From: Pseudomonadales bacterium
Lineage (GTDB): Bacteria > Pseudomonadota > Gammaproteobacteria > Pseudomonadales > Pseudohongiellaceae
Reading direction: 5' to 3'
Assembly (NCBI GenBank): GCA_022819645.1
Contig: JAJEGU010000026.1
Span: forward strand, 1-33,976
DNA: 33,976 nt
The notes under the pieces are model-generated. The model worked only from the letters and a program-made list of their open reading frames with translations, was not told where the DNA came from and ran no database searches. Position numbers and translations under genes: made by a program. Numbering within the stretch: the stretch's first letter is position 1; every line of letters begins with the position of its first letter. This document shows, in pieces, positions 9,073 to 17,727 of the stretch.

Positions 9073-10532
9073 TGCGCCGGCCCGGAAAAATCGAGAAAGA
9101 AGGGCATGACGAAACTGCGTTCGAGACATTGCGTATCCAGGGATGCGGGATCGGCGGAATCGATGAAGTCGGCGACGATTTCAGGCACGCAGCCCACATT
9201 GATCTGCCCGTGGCCCTGACGCTCGCCGATCAGGTGCAGGGCATTGCCCATTTCCGCCATGGCCAGTTCGGCCCAGGCCGGTGGCGTGATCGGGTCGGCG
9301 GTCCCCGAAAGCAGCAGTACCGGAATATCCGTCGCCAATGGCGTCTTGAATCCCTCATCCATGGGTCCCCGGGGCCAGACCGAGCAGATCGCTTCCAGCG
9401 CCTGAAGTTGCAGCGGCCCCATGTAGCTGGCCTCCAGCAAATCGGCATCCACCGGTTCGCCGCCGTAGAAAGGCGCATCCTCGGTGCAGAGAACGCTGTT
9501 GTGCATGCCCAGGGACAGGGAGTCCATGAGGGAGATTGTGGTCATCAGATACTGCGCCGCCAGGCCCTGATAGCGCTGCTCCCCCGCTTCCTGCACCAGC
9601 AGCGGAATCAGGGAGATCGAAAGCGGGCTGTAGGCCAGCAGGCGGACCGCCGCAGCGAATTCATTGCGGCCAAAGGTCAGGGGCTCGGGCCGCCCGGTAT
9701 TCGGATGGGGAACTTCGATTTCCACGGGCGAATCGTTAAGGATCTGCAGGACGCGGCGGAAAGTCTGGTCGATATCGGGAAACCGTTCCCCGCAGTTCGC
9801 ATCCTCGATGCAGCGCGCGAGGATGTCCTCCACGGCTTTCTGGCTTTCCGTGGCGATTTCCGGGCCGATGGCCTTTTGTGGCGGCACCACGCCATCCACG
9901 ATCATCGTGCGGGTGGATTCCGGGTAGCGCCGGGCGAAATGCTGGGCCACCCGGGAGCCGTAGGAAACGCCGTACAGATTGAGCGGGCCGTAGCCAAGGG
10001 CCTGGCGAACGGCTTCCAGGTCCTCCACGGCTACGCTGGTGGTGAAGAAGCGCGGGTCGTGTGGCAATCGCGCAAGGCAGGATTCGGTGTATTCGATGGT
10101 CAGCTCAATGGAATACTGCCCTTCGACGATGTCGTCATCGAATTCGCAGTCCATGGTGGCGGACTCGCCGGTGCCGCGCTGATCCACAAGCAGAATGTCG
10201 CGGCTGCGCCGAACCCGCTCGAATGCTCCCGCATGGGAAAGGAAGAACTGCACGCTGCCCTGGCCTGGGCCTCCGGCGATGGGAACCAGCGGGTCGGGCT
10301 CGGGTTCGAGGTCAAGGGCCGGCGCCACGGCCACCCGCAGTTCGATTTCCCCTTCCATTTCGCCGGACGGGTCGAGTGGCCGGGACAGGGTCGCGCAGCG
10401 CGCCTCCATGCTTGGCATGCCGTGCCCGGCGCTGATGCGGCAATCCTCGAGCGCCACCGGCTGGGCGGCGGCGAAACCCGAGGCGAGCAGCGCCAGCAAG
10501 GGCAGGAAAGGACGCAACAGCTTCCGCCTCAT
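9069..10532 (-). CDS. Exported alpha/beta hydrolase, TAP-like peptidase S33 family
   Basis: The 487-residue protein begins with a signal peptide (hydrophobic core LLALLASGFAAA, cleavage near residue 23). It has the alpha/beta-hydrolase fold of tripeptidyl aminopeptidase or proline iminopeptidase relatives. The oxyanion region is PIAGGPGQGS, the nucleophile is Ser at about residue 190 in GVSYGS, and the acid lies in LLLSGTADPITPP. The histidine is in ERQGHGQI, and a C-terminal TAP-like domain is present. It probably trims peptides or hydrolyses esters in the periplasm. The start overlaps the DUF885 stop (ATGA) and the stop overlaps the ABC ATPase start (ATGA), so all are likely one transcript. 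Confidence 0.88.
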   Translation of the reverse strand: MRRKLLRPFLPLLALLASGFAAAQPVALEDCRISAGHGMPSMEARCATLSRPLDPSGEMEGEIELRVAVAPALDLEPEPDPLVPIAGGPGQGSVQFFLSHAGAFERVRRSRDILLVDQRGTGESATMDCEFDDDIVEGQYSIELTIEYTESCLARLPHDPRFFTTSVAVEDLEAVRQALGYGPLNLYGVSYGSRVAQHFARRYPESTRTMIVDGVVPPQKAIGPEIATESQKAVEDILARCIEDANCGERFPDIDQTFRRVLQILNDSPVEIEVPHPNTGRPEPLTFGRNEFAAAVRLLAYSPLSISLIPLLVQEAGEQRYQGLAAQYLMTTISLMDSLSLGMHNSVLCTEDAPFYGGEPVDADLLEASYMGPLQLQALEAICSVWPRGPMDEGFKTPLATDIPVLLLSGTADPITPPAWAELAMAEMGNALHLIGERQGHGQINVGCVPEIVADFIDSADPASLDTQCLERSFVMPFFLDFSGPAQ

Positions 10533-12298
10533 TTCGATGCAATCCAGGCGTCGATCTTCGCTTCGAGCAGGCGCAGGGGCAGGGCGCCGTCCATGAGCAC
10601 CCGGGTGTGGAATTCCCGCACGTCGAATTCGTCTCCCAGGGCGGCTTCGGCCCGGTCGCGCAATTCCCTGATCTTGAGTTCGCCGATCTTGTAGGCCAGG
10701 GCCTGGGACGGAATGGCGATATAGCGCTCGGCTTCGCTGATGGCGCTGGCCTCGCCGGATGCGGAGTTTTCGAACATGTAGGCAAGCACGTCTTCCCGGG
10801 TCCAGCCCTTCGCGTGGAGTCCGGTGTCCACCACGAGGCGGATGGCGCGCCAGAGTTCGGCATTGAGCATGCCGAAATACTGGTACGGGTCGGTGTACAG
10901 GCCCAGTTCCCCGCCGATGGATTCCGCGTACAGGCCCCAGCCTTCGATGAATGCGGTATAGCCGCCGAAGCGGCGGATGCGAGGCAGGTCCTCGAGTTCC
11001 TGTTGCAGGGAGATCTGGTAGTGGTGGCCGGGAATCGCTTCGTGGAGGAACAGCGACTCCATTTCCCACTTGGGCCGCGAGCCCACGTCATAGGTATTGG
11101 CGAAGAAAATGCCGGGCCTTGCGCCGTCGGGCGTACCGGACTGGTAGGAGCCGTCCGCCGCCGACTGCTCCCGGTATGCTTCCACGGCGCGCACCTCGAA
11201 TTGGGACCGGGGAAAACTCTCGAACAGCGCGGGCACGAGGCTTTGCACATGGTCCGACATGGCCCGGTAGCCTTCGATCAACTGTTCGGGCTCCTGGTAG
11301 TAAAAGCTCGGCTCGGTTTTCAGGTATTCGAAAAACTCGGGCAAATCGCCGGCAAAGCCGACTTCCGCCATCACCTGACGCATTTCTTCCTGGATGGAAG
11401 CCACTTCGTCAAGGCCGATCCGGTGGATTTCTTCCGGCGTCAGGTCGGTGGTGGTGGTGTGCCTCACCAGAGTGGCGTACCAGTCCGCGCCTCCGGGAAG
11501 ATCGGACATCCCCACGCTGTCCCTTGCCCTGGGCAGATAGTCGTCGCGAATGAAGTCGTGCAATTTCCGGTATGCCGGGCGAAGTAGTTCCTCATACGCC
11601 CGGGCATAGTCCTCCGCGAGGCTTTGCCGCAGTTCCGGGGTCAGGTCTTCGGGGAAATTTTCGATGGGCCCGTGGAAGACGCTGTCGGGGAAATCCCGGT
11701 CAAGAGAGGCAAGCTGCCCCACCACCCGCTCCATGAGAATCCTCGGCTGCACCACGCCCCGGTCCATTCCCGTTCGCATGTTCGCGATGGCCTGGTCGGT
11801 CAATACGACGAAGCCGTCGATGCGCGAAAGAAAATCCCGGTAGTCCTGTTCGCTCGCAAAGGGGTGGGCGCTCGTGCCGCTGCCGAGTTGGGCGAACTGA
11901 TTGGCGAAGGAATAAAACTGGTTGATGGCGAGCAGGTGTTCCGGGAACTCGCTGATTTCCCGACTGTTTTCGAGATTGAGCCGGAAAATCCCATGGGTCA
12001 GCCGGTCCTGGCGGTTGAGTTGGTCCGGGTCGATGGCTTCGATGCGCGCCAGATAGTCCCGGTCCAGCGCCGCCGCTGTGCCGCGGTGCTCTGCGCCGAG
12101 GTAGTTGGCGAGCCGGTCATTGTAACGGCTGTCACCGAGATAGCTGGCGCGTAGCGGGTTGAGTTCCAGGGAGGCCTCAAAGTACGCCTCGACGATGAAC
12201 GCAAGCTCTGCGGAAAGGGATTCGGACTCGGCTCCCTGCGCCGGAGCAAGACAGCAAGCCCAGACCAGACAGGAAGCGGCAAGGGATTTGTATGACAT
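10529..12298 (-). CDS. Exported DUF885 protein (putative metallo-carboxypeptidase-like)
   Basis: The 589-residue protein has an N-terminal signal peptide (SLAASCLVWACCLAPAQGAE) and belongs to the DUF885 family. The hallmark motif HEAIPGHH is at about residues 419-426, followed by GGYTAFIEGWGLYAE. The motif resembles gluzincin zinc sites, and the family is predicted to be peptidases, though few members are characterised. It is first in a four-gene minus-strand run with the TAP hydrolase and the ABC pair. ATG 12298 is chosen because the signal peptide starts there; an in-frame start further upstream at 12400 would precede it with a non-signal extension. Confidence 0.9.
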   Translation of the reverse strand: MSYKSLAASCLVWACCLAPAQGAESESLSAELAFIVEAYFEASLELNPLRASYLGDSRYNDRLANYLGAEHRGTAAALDRDYLARIEAIDPDQLNRQDRLTHGIFRLNLENSREISEFPEHLLAINQFYSFANQFAQLGSGTSAHPFASEQDYRDFLSRIDGFVVLTDQAIANMRTGMDRGVVQPRILMERVVGQLASLDRDFPDSVFHGPIENFPEDLTPELRQSLAEDYARAYEELLRPAYRKLHDFIRDDYLPRARDSVGMSDLPGGADWYATLVRHTTTTDLTPEEIHRIGLDEVASIQEEMRQVMAEVGFAGDLPEFFEYLKTEPSFYYQEPEQLIEGYRAMSDHVQSLVPALFESFPRSQFEVRAVEAYREQSAADGSYQSGTPDGARPGIFFANTYDVGSRPKWEMESLFLHEAIPGHHYQISLQQELEDLPRIRRFGGYTAFIEGWGLYAESIGGELGLYTDPYQYFGMLNAELWRAIRLVVDTGLHAKGWTREDVLAYMFENSASGEASAISEAERYIAIPSQALAYKIGELKIRELRDRAEAALGDEFDVREFHTRVLMDGALPLRLLEAKIDAWIASK

Positions 12299-12386
12299 CG
12301 GGAAAATCTCACAGGGTACGCATCGTGGCCGGCAATGATATGACGATTGGGTAAAAGATGCAGTTGCCCGACCTGACCGTATCCGA

Positions 12387-12523
12387 GGAGCCTGCGCCAC
12401 AGGAATTCACGGCTGCAAATCGCTCGATTTCGTTGCATATTCACCAATATTCGCTTCAACCGATCAGCCGGGGCTCGGCGATAGCGAAATCTCGCTATCG
12501 CGAATTCCCGTGGCGCAGGCTCC
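12387..12523. repeat. MITE-like inverted-repeat element
   Basis: Terminal arms of 22 bases (12387-12408 and 12502-12523) are complementary at 21 of 22 positions. The right half contains a perfect 10-bp hairpin with a 4-base loop (12478-12501). The element has no coding capacity and fills most of the 365-base gap between the divergent DUF885 and RND genes. The form fits a small non-autonomous mobile element or a long folded leader RNA. Only one copy is visible in the window. Confidence 0.6.
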
Positions 12524-12663
12524 GAGGGCAACGAGACTTTCCGGATGGAGATCGAGGCATCGAAAGTCGACGGACGAAGCGGTGGAATTTGCCCCCTTCA
12601 TTGGGTATAAATAGGCCGGGTCGCCAGCCGGATGGGTTGGCGGATTCCTGAACCGGACTGCTC

Positions 12664-15396
12664 ATGGACAATCTGCTGCTCGGCCTGAGTGACTTCTTCG
12701 AGCGCCTGCCCTACCGGGTGCTTGGCGCGCGCAATTTCGTGCTCACCGGCGTGGCGGTGATTACCGTGCTGATGCTCTACGGGGCAATTACCCGCACCGA
12801 GCTCGATCTCAGCACCGACGCCTACCTCGACGAATCCGACCCCGCCATCGCCGCTCTCGATGAGTTTCGCCGCCAGTTCGGCAGCGACGATTCGGTCATG
12901 CTGATCTACCGGCCCCGGGACGGCGACGTATTTTCCCGCGATTCCCTCGCCGCGGCGCAGCAACTCACCGACGACCTGCGCAACTGGCAGGATCTCGACC
13001 CGGCGGATTATCCCCCGGAAATCACCGGCGTGGCGGTGGACCTGAACGAACTGACGCGAATCCGCCGGGTGCAGTCCGTGGCCAATGTGCGTTTCCAGCG
13101 CAATGAGGGCGATACCCTGCTGTCCCTGCGTCTGGTGCCGGCGGAACTGCCGGAATCCGACGGGGAACTCGCCGAAATCAAGGCCCGGGCCCTGGCCCAG
13201 GACGACCTCGTGGGCATGATGTATTCGGCCAATGCCGAGTACGGAACCATCATTATCCAGACCGACTTCGGCATGCAGCCTGTGGCCGACTACGTCCCCC
13301 AGGTGGATGCGCCGGACATCAGCCTCGACGCCAGCTTCGATTTTTCCGGCGATGGATTCGTCGAACTCGATTTCGACGAAAGCGCCGAGATCGCCGAAGT
13401 CGATTTCGAACCCGTGGACGTTTTCACCTACACCGCTTTCCACGTGGCCACCACCGCGGTCTGGGACAAGTACGGCGATCAGCTCGAGTACTACCCGGTG
13501 GGTACCCCGCCCACCATGGGTTTCATGCAGGGCGTTCTCAACCAGTTGGCGGTGCTCGGCGCGCTCATGGTGGTCATCTTCGTCATGCTGCTGTGGATCC
13601 TGTTCCGCTCCTTCAGCGCGGTGCTCTGGCCCATCGTCACCATCGCCCTCAGCGTGGCCTGGACCTGGGGCGTCACGGTCTGGCTCGGGATTACCGTCTC
13701 CACCTTCATATCGCTCACGGTGCTGCTCGTGTTCGCCGTGGGCATAGCCGACTGCGTGCACGTGATGAATGCGTACTTTTCCTACCGCCGGGAAGGGGAG
13801 GAGCATTACCGCGCCATTTCGCGCTCGTTCGGGCGTACCGGGCTCGCGCTGCTGGTCACCACCCTGACCACTTCGGCGGGGGTGCTGGCGCTCACCACCT
13901 CGGAACTGCTGCCGATGCAGGTGTTCGGCTTCATGTCCGCAGCCGGCGTCATGCTGGCCTTCTTCTTCACCGTCATCCTGCTGCCCATATTGCTGGACAT
14001 CTGGCACCCGGGCTTTCCCGGCTCGGAAAAGCTGTCGATTCCTGACCGGCTGGCCCGGGTGTGGAACGGCTTCACCAGAAACTGGAAGATCGTCCTGGTC
14101 GCGGCCTACACCGTACTGCTCTATGCCGGCCTGGGTTTTCTGGTGGGCAGCTACATCCTGGCCATCAGCCTGCTTACCTATGCCGTGGTGAACTGGCACC
14201 AGCGGATACTCGAGACCGTACCTTACATCGTCGGCCGCAGGCCCTGGTTCATCCTCGTGGTGTTCGGCGCCATTTTCGGACTCTGCGCCTGGGGCTCGAC
14301 CCGGGTCGAGGTCGACACCAACATCTCCGAACTCGTCCGGGAAGACCATCCCCTGCGCCGGGCCTATGAAGTGGTGGACGAGAACATGGCGGGCTCCCAG
14401 ACCATGGTGGTGGTGATCGACACCCGGGTGGACGAAGGCATGCTCGACCCCCGGATTCTCCAGGCCATGGACTCGCTGCAGAACCGCATCCTCGAAACCC
14501 AGCCCGAGCATCTCACCCGCACCTACTCCCTGGTGGATGTGGTCAAGGACACCAATGAAGTGATGAACGACGGCGACCCGGCCTTCTACCAGGTGCCGGA
14601 AACGCGGCAGATGATTTCCCAGTTGCTCTACCTGTTCAACAGCGCCAACCCCGAAGACCGCCGGGCGCTGGTTTCGGACGATTACAGCAAGGCCCAGATC
14701 ACCCTCAATATCCGCAATTCCAGCACTAACGAGTATCAGGGCTTTTTCGACGAGATCGGTGCGGAAATCGACGCCGCCTTCGCCCATTTGCGCGCCGATT
14801 ATCCGGAAATGCAAGCCAATCTCACCGGCAGCATGGCCCTGATCTGGCGCATGTCCGACGAGATTTCGGTATCCCAGATTGAAAGTTTCGCCATTGCGCT
14901 TGCTGTCATCAGCGTAATGCTGATCTTCACCCTCGGCTCGCTCCAGGGCGGCCTGATCGCCATGATTCCCAATCTGATACCCGCCTTTCTCGGCTTTGGC
15001 CTCATGGGACTGTTCGGGATTCCGCTGGACGCGGACACCCTGCTCGTGGCGCCGGTAATCATCGGCATCGCCGTGGACGACACGATCCACTTCATGACCC
15101 ATTACCGGGTGCAACTGATCCGGACGGGCAGCATCAGCGAATCCCTGCGCCTCACCATCAACCACGTCGGCCAGGCGGTGATGTTCACCACCATGGTGCT
15201 CGGCCTCGGCTTCATGCTGCTGAGCTTTTCCGACTACCTCGGCATGGCGAGAATGGGATTCTTCGGCTCCCTGGCGATCATCATGGCGCTTGCCTGCGAC
15301 CTGTTCCTGATTCCGGCGATGATCATGATTTTCAAGCCCAGATTCGGCGTACGGGACGCCGATACGCGAATCACCTTCCGGGAGAGCACCGCATGA
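12664..15396 (+). CDS. RND superfamily (MMPL-type) transporter
   Basis: The 910-residue protein has the two-fold RND layout: one N-terminal helix, a large periplasmic domain, about five helices, then a second helix/periplasmic/helix set. The conserved membrane motifs VGIADCVHVMNAYF (first half) and IGIAVDDTIHFMTHY (second half) carry the acidic residues expected for proton-driven transport. Length and architecture match the MMPL/HpnN-like branch rather than tripartite AcrB pumps. It overlaps the next gene by ATGA, forming an operon with a LolA-like and a DUF1302-like gene. Export of a lipid or other hydrophobic molecule to the outer membrane is a reasonable inference. Confidence 0.92.
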   Translation: MDNLLLGLSDFFERLPYRVLGARNFVLTGVAVITVLMLYGAITRTELDLSTDAYLDESDPAIAALDEFRRQFGSDDSVMLIYRPRDGDVFSRDSLAAAQQLTDDLRNWQDLDPADYPPEITGVAVDLNELTRIRRVQSVANVRFQRNEGDTLLSLRLVPAELPESDGELAEIKARALAQDDLVGMMYSANAEYGTIIIQTDFGMQPVADYVPQVDAPDISLDASFDFSGDGFVELDFDESAEIAEVDFEPVDVFTYTAFHVATTAVWDKYGDQLEYYPVGTPPTMGFMQGVLNQLAVLGALMVVIFVMLLWILFRSFSAVLWPIVTIALSVAWTWGVTVWLGITVSTFISLTVLLVFAVGIADCVHVMNAYFSYRREGEEHYRAISRSFGRTGLALLVTTLTTSAGVLALTTSELLPMQVFGFMSAAGVMLAFFFTVILLPILLDIWHPGFPGSEKLSIPDRLARVWNGFTRNWKIVLVAAYTVLLYAGLGFLVGSYILAISLLTYAVVNWHQRILETVPYIVGRRPWFILVVFGAIFGLCAWGSTRVEVDTNISELVREDHPLRRAYEVVDENMAGSQTMVVVIDTRVDEGMLDPRILQAMDSLQNRILETQPEHLTRTYSLVDVVKDTNEVMNDGDPAFYQVPETRQMISQLLYLFNSANPEDRRALVSDDYSKAQITLNIRNSSTNEYQGFFDEIGAEIDAAFAHLRADYPEMQANLTGSMALIWRMSDEISVSQIESFAIALAVISVMLIFTLGSLQGGLIAMIPNLIPAFLGFGLMGLFGIPLDADTLLVAPVIIGIAVDDTIHFMTHYRVQLIRTGSISESLRLTINHVGQAVMFTTMVLGLGFMLLSFSDYLGMARMGFFGSLAIIMALACDLFLIPAMIMIFKPRFGVRDADTRITFRESTA

Positions 15397-16310
15397 AGGC
15401 CCCGGTTATCGCATTGCTTGCCGCAGCCGCGCTCGCCTGGCCTGCTGCCTTGTTGGCGCAAGGCTCCGGGACGCAAACCCCTGGCGCGCAATTCCCTGAC
15501 GGCCTGGAAATCATGCGCGAGGTGGAGGAAAACCAGCGCGCCACCACCGATTCGTCCTTCAATCGCATGCAGCTTTCCACCTGCCGTTTCGGCGTCAGCG
15601 ACAACCGCATCACCTGCGCCGAGCGGCCCCGGGTCAAGGCGCTGGAGTCCGTCGGCAAGAACTACGGTCCGGAGGGCCTCGACAGCCGCAGCGTCACCAT
15701 CGTCCTCGAACCCGCCGACGAGCGCGGCATCGGCCTGCTGAGCTATGTCTACGACGACGCCGCGCGGCAGAACGAATCCTGGATTTATCTTTCCGCCCTC
15801 GGCCGGGTCAAGCGCATCGCCAGCGGCAATTCCGACGAGGAATCGGAAACCGCCTCGCTGTTCGGCTCGGAATTCACCACCGAAGATACCGACACCGGCA
15901 AGCTCGAGCAATACGCCATCACCGTTCTTGAGGAGACCATCGAAAGTGGCCGCGAGGTCTGGATGATCGAACTCATCCCCGACGAAGAGCGCGCCAGGGA
16001 AACGCGCTACGGTCGCATCGTCAACTACGTCGACAAGGAGCGTCTCGTCAGCCTGCGCTCGGACCTGTACGACCAGTACGGCAACGAGATCAAGCGGATG
16101 CTCGCCTCCCGGGTGGAGCAGCTCGACGGCATCTGGATGGCCCGCTCGCTGACCATGATGAATCTGGTCACCAACCGCCTGTCGAACATGGCCTTTCTCG
16201 AAATCCATACCGGCGTCGATGTCGATGATGAAGTCCTCACCCAGCGCACCCTCACCGATGTCGCCTTCCGCGAAACCCAGTTGCAAGCCATTCGCTCCCA
16301 GGTGGAGTGA
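15393..16310 (+). CDS. Periplasmic outer-membrane lipoprotein-sorting (LolA-like) protein
   Basis: The 305-residue product has a signal peptide ending near AALLAQG and is rich in beta strands throughout. It matches the LolA-like 'outer membrane lipoprotein-sorting protein' family (about 250 residues mature), including ESWIYLSALGRVKRIASGN, EVWMIELIPDEE, and YGRIVNYVDKE. The family is thought to bind lipids or lipoproteins in the periplasm. The start overlaps the RND stop by four bases (ATGA), so the two are coupled. Genes of this type commonly sit beside RND/MMPL transporters and act as the periplasmic partner. Confidence 0.87.
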   Translation: MKAPVIALLAAAALAWPAALLAQGSGTQTPGAQFPDGLEIMREVEENQRATTDSSFNRMQLSTCRFGVSDNRITCAERPRVKALESVGKNYGPEGLDSRSVTIVLEPADERGIGLLSYVYDDAARQNESWIYLSALGRVKRIASGNSDEESETASLFGSEFTTEDTDTGKLEQYAITVLEETIESGREVWMIELIPDEERARETRYGRIVNYVDKERLVSLRSDLYDQYGNEIKRMLASRVEQLDGIWMARSLTMMNLVTNRLSNMAFLEIHTGVDVDDEVLTQRTLTDVAFRETQLQAIRSQVE

Positions 16311-17727
16311 GGCGGCCGGGCGATTCTGGCGGTATGCCCCGCTTCTGTGCCTGCTCCCCCTGGCGGCGCTGGGGCAATCCACCGACAACCCGCCGCCCGC
16401 CGACGAATTCGAACTGGACCTCGGCTTTGACGACGATCTCTTCGCCGGCGCCTTCGATGAGGAGGAAGAGCGGGAAGATTCCTGGCTCGACGGATTCACG
16501 GTTCGCATCAGTCAGCAGCTCTTTGGCCAGGTAAACCGCCACGGCATCGAACTGCTGCCGGGTTTTTCCCTGAAGCGGGAGCCGACAATCGAAAACAACC
16601 GCCTCGGCGTCAATGTGCGCTACCAGAACCTTTTCGCCAATGGCTGGGTATTGCAGGCCAGTGCCCAGACACGAATCTACTGGAACGAGGACTACGAGTA
16701 CATCGCCCACGGCAACGAGATCGAAACCGAATCCCGCATCAACGAGTTCTTCGTCCAGCGCAGCTTTGGCGCCCATTCCGTCAAGCTCGGCAACCAGACC
16801 GTGGTCTGGGGCGAGACCGTGGGCAATTCGGTGCTCGACGTCATCAACATCGCCGAATTCCGCGACTTCACCATCATCGACATCGAAGACGCCCGCCTGA
16901 ATCAGTTCATGCTCGTCTGGGATTACTTCAGCGAAAACTCGGGTAATTTTTCCACCTTCGTCAATCTCTACCCCGAGTTCAATCCCGCTCCCGTGCGCGG
17001 CAGCCCGCTGTTCTTCAACCCCGGCTTCCACATGCCCGATTACGACCGCAACGAGGACATCCTGTTCGAACTCGGCAGCCAGTGGCGCTGGTCCATCGAG
17101 CGCAGCGATTTCGCGCTCATGGCGGCATATCTGATCGAAAACCAGTTGCGCTGGGACCCGCCGGCGCCAGCTGGCGAAGACGGGCTGGCGAAGAAAAACG
17201 ATTTCCTCCTTCTCGGCGCCAGCGCCAACCGCGCCATCGGCGACCTGCTGCTGAACTTCGATCTGGCCTACAGCCGCGGCATCCTCGCCAACAGTTTCAG
17301 TCTCCCCGGCGTCACGGGCCTGTCGGCGCCCATCGAGGAGACCCGGGACCAGATTGGAACCTCAATCGGCATGGAATACGCCATAAACAATGAGCAAAGC
17401 CTCAGTATCGGCCTGCAGGCACAGCAACTGATCGACCCCAACGAAGGACTACAACCCAGCCGGCAAGCCCTGAGCGGGGATGTTTTCGGCAACTGGCTGC
17501 TGCGCTACAGCAACAGCCTGCGCAACGGCGACCTCGTCCTTTCCGCCACCGTCTACGGCGACCTCGAAGGCGACTCCCTGCTCGCCCAGGCAGGCATCGA
17601 CTACACCCTCGACGACAACTGGTCCATCAGCAGCCAGATCGTCGCCATCAGCGGCAGCATCCCATCCCCCATGGTCCTGTTCGACCAGGACGTCCGCCTG
17701 GGGGCAACAATCAGCTATTCGTTTTGA
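16258..17727 (+). CDS. DUF1302-like outer-membrane beta-barrel protein
   Basis: An exported protein of about 489 residues. A hydrophobic stretch YAPLLCLLPLAALGQ is followed by an acidic segment and then alternating strands to a C-terminal aromatic residue (ATISYSF), the usual outer-membrane assembly signal. Segments such as VVWGETVGNSVLDVIN resemble the DUF1302 family often found with RND and LolA-like genes. The start is uncertain: ATG 16258 and ATGs at 16219-16228 all lie inside the preceding gene, and no good ribosome site is seen. 16258 is chosen as the shortest overlap. The 3' end overlaps the convergent cobQ gene by 17 bases. Confidence 0.8.
   Translation: MSPSAKPSCKPFAPRWSEAAGRFWRYAPLLCLLPLAALGQSTDNPPPADEFELDLGFDDDLFAGAFDEEEEREDSWLDGFTVRISQQLFGQVNRHGIELLPGFSLKREPTIENNRLGVNVRYQNLFANGWVLQASAQTRIYWNEDYEYIAHGNEIETESRINEFFVQRSFGAHSVKLGNQTVVWGETVGNSVLDVINIAEFRDFTIIDIEDARLNQFMLVWDYFSENSGNFSTFVNLYPEFNPAPVRGSPLFFNPGFHMPDYDRNEDILFELGSQWRWSIERSDFALMAAYLIENQLRWDPPAPAGEDGLAKKNDFLLLGASANRAIGDLLLNFDLAYSRGILANSFSLPGVTGLSAPIEETRDQIGTSIGMEYAINNEQSLSIGLQAQQLIDPNEGLQPSRQALSGDVFGNWLLRYSNSLRNGDLVLSATVYGDLEGDSLLAQAGIDYTLDDNWSISSQIVAISGSIPSPMVLFDQDVRLGATISYSF

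Noticed and set aside
12598..15165. Long minus-strand open frame opposite the RND transporter
   Set aside because: Its composition (histidine-, glycine- and glutamate-rich, no domain) is that of a GC-skewed shadow of the transporter gene, which has full family motifs.
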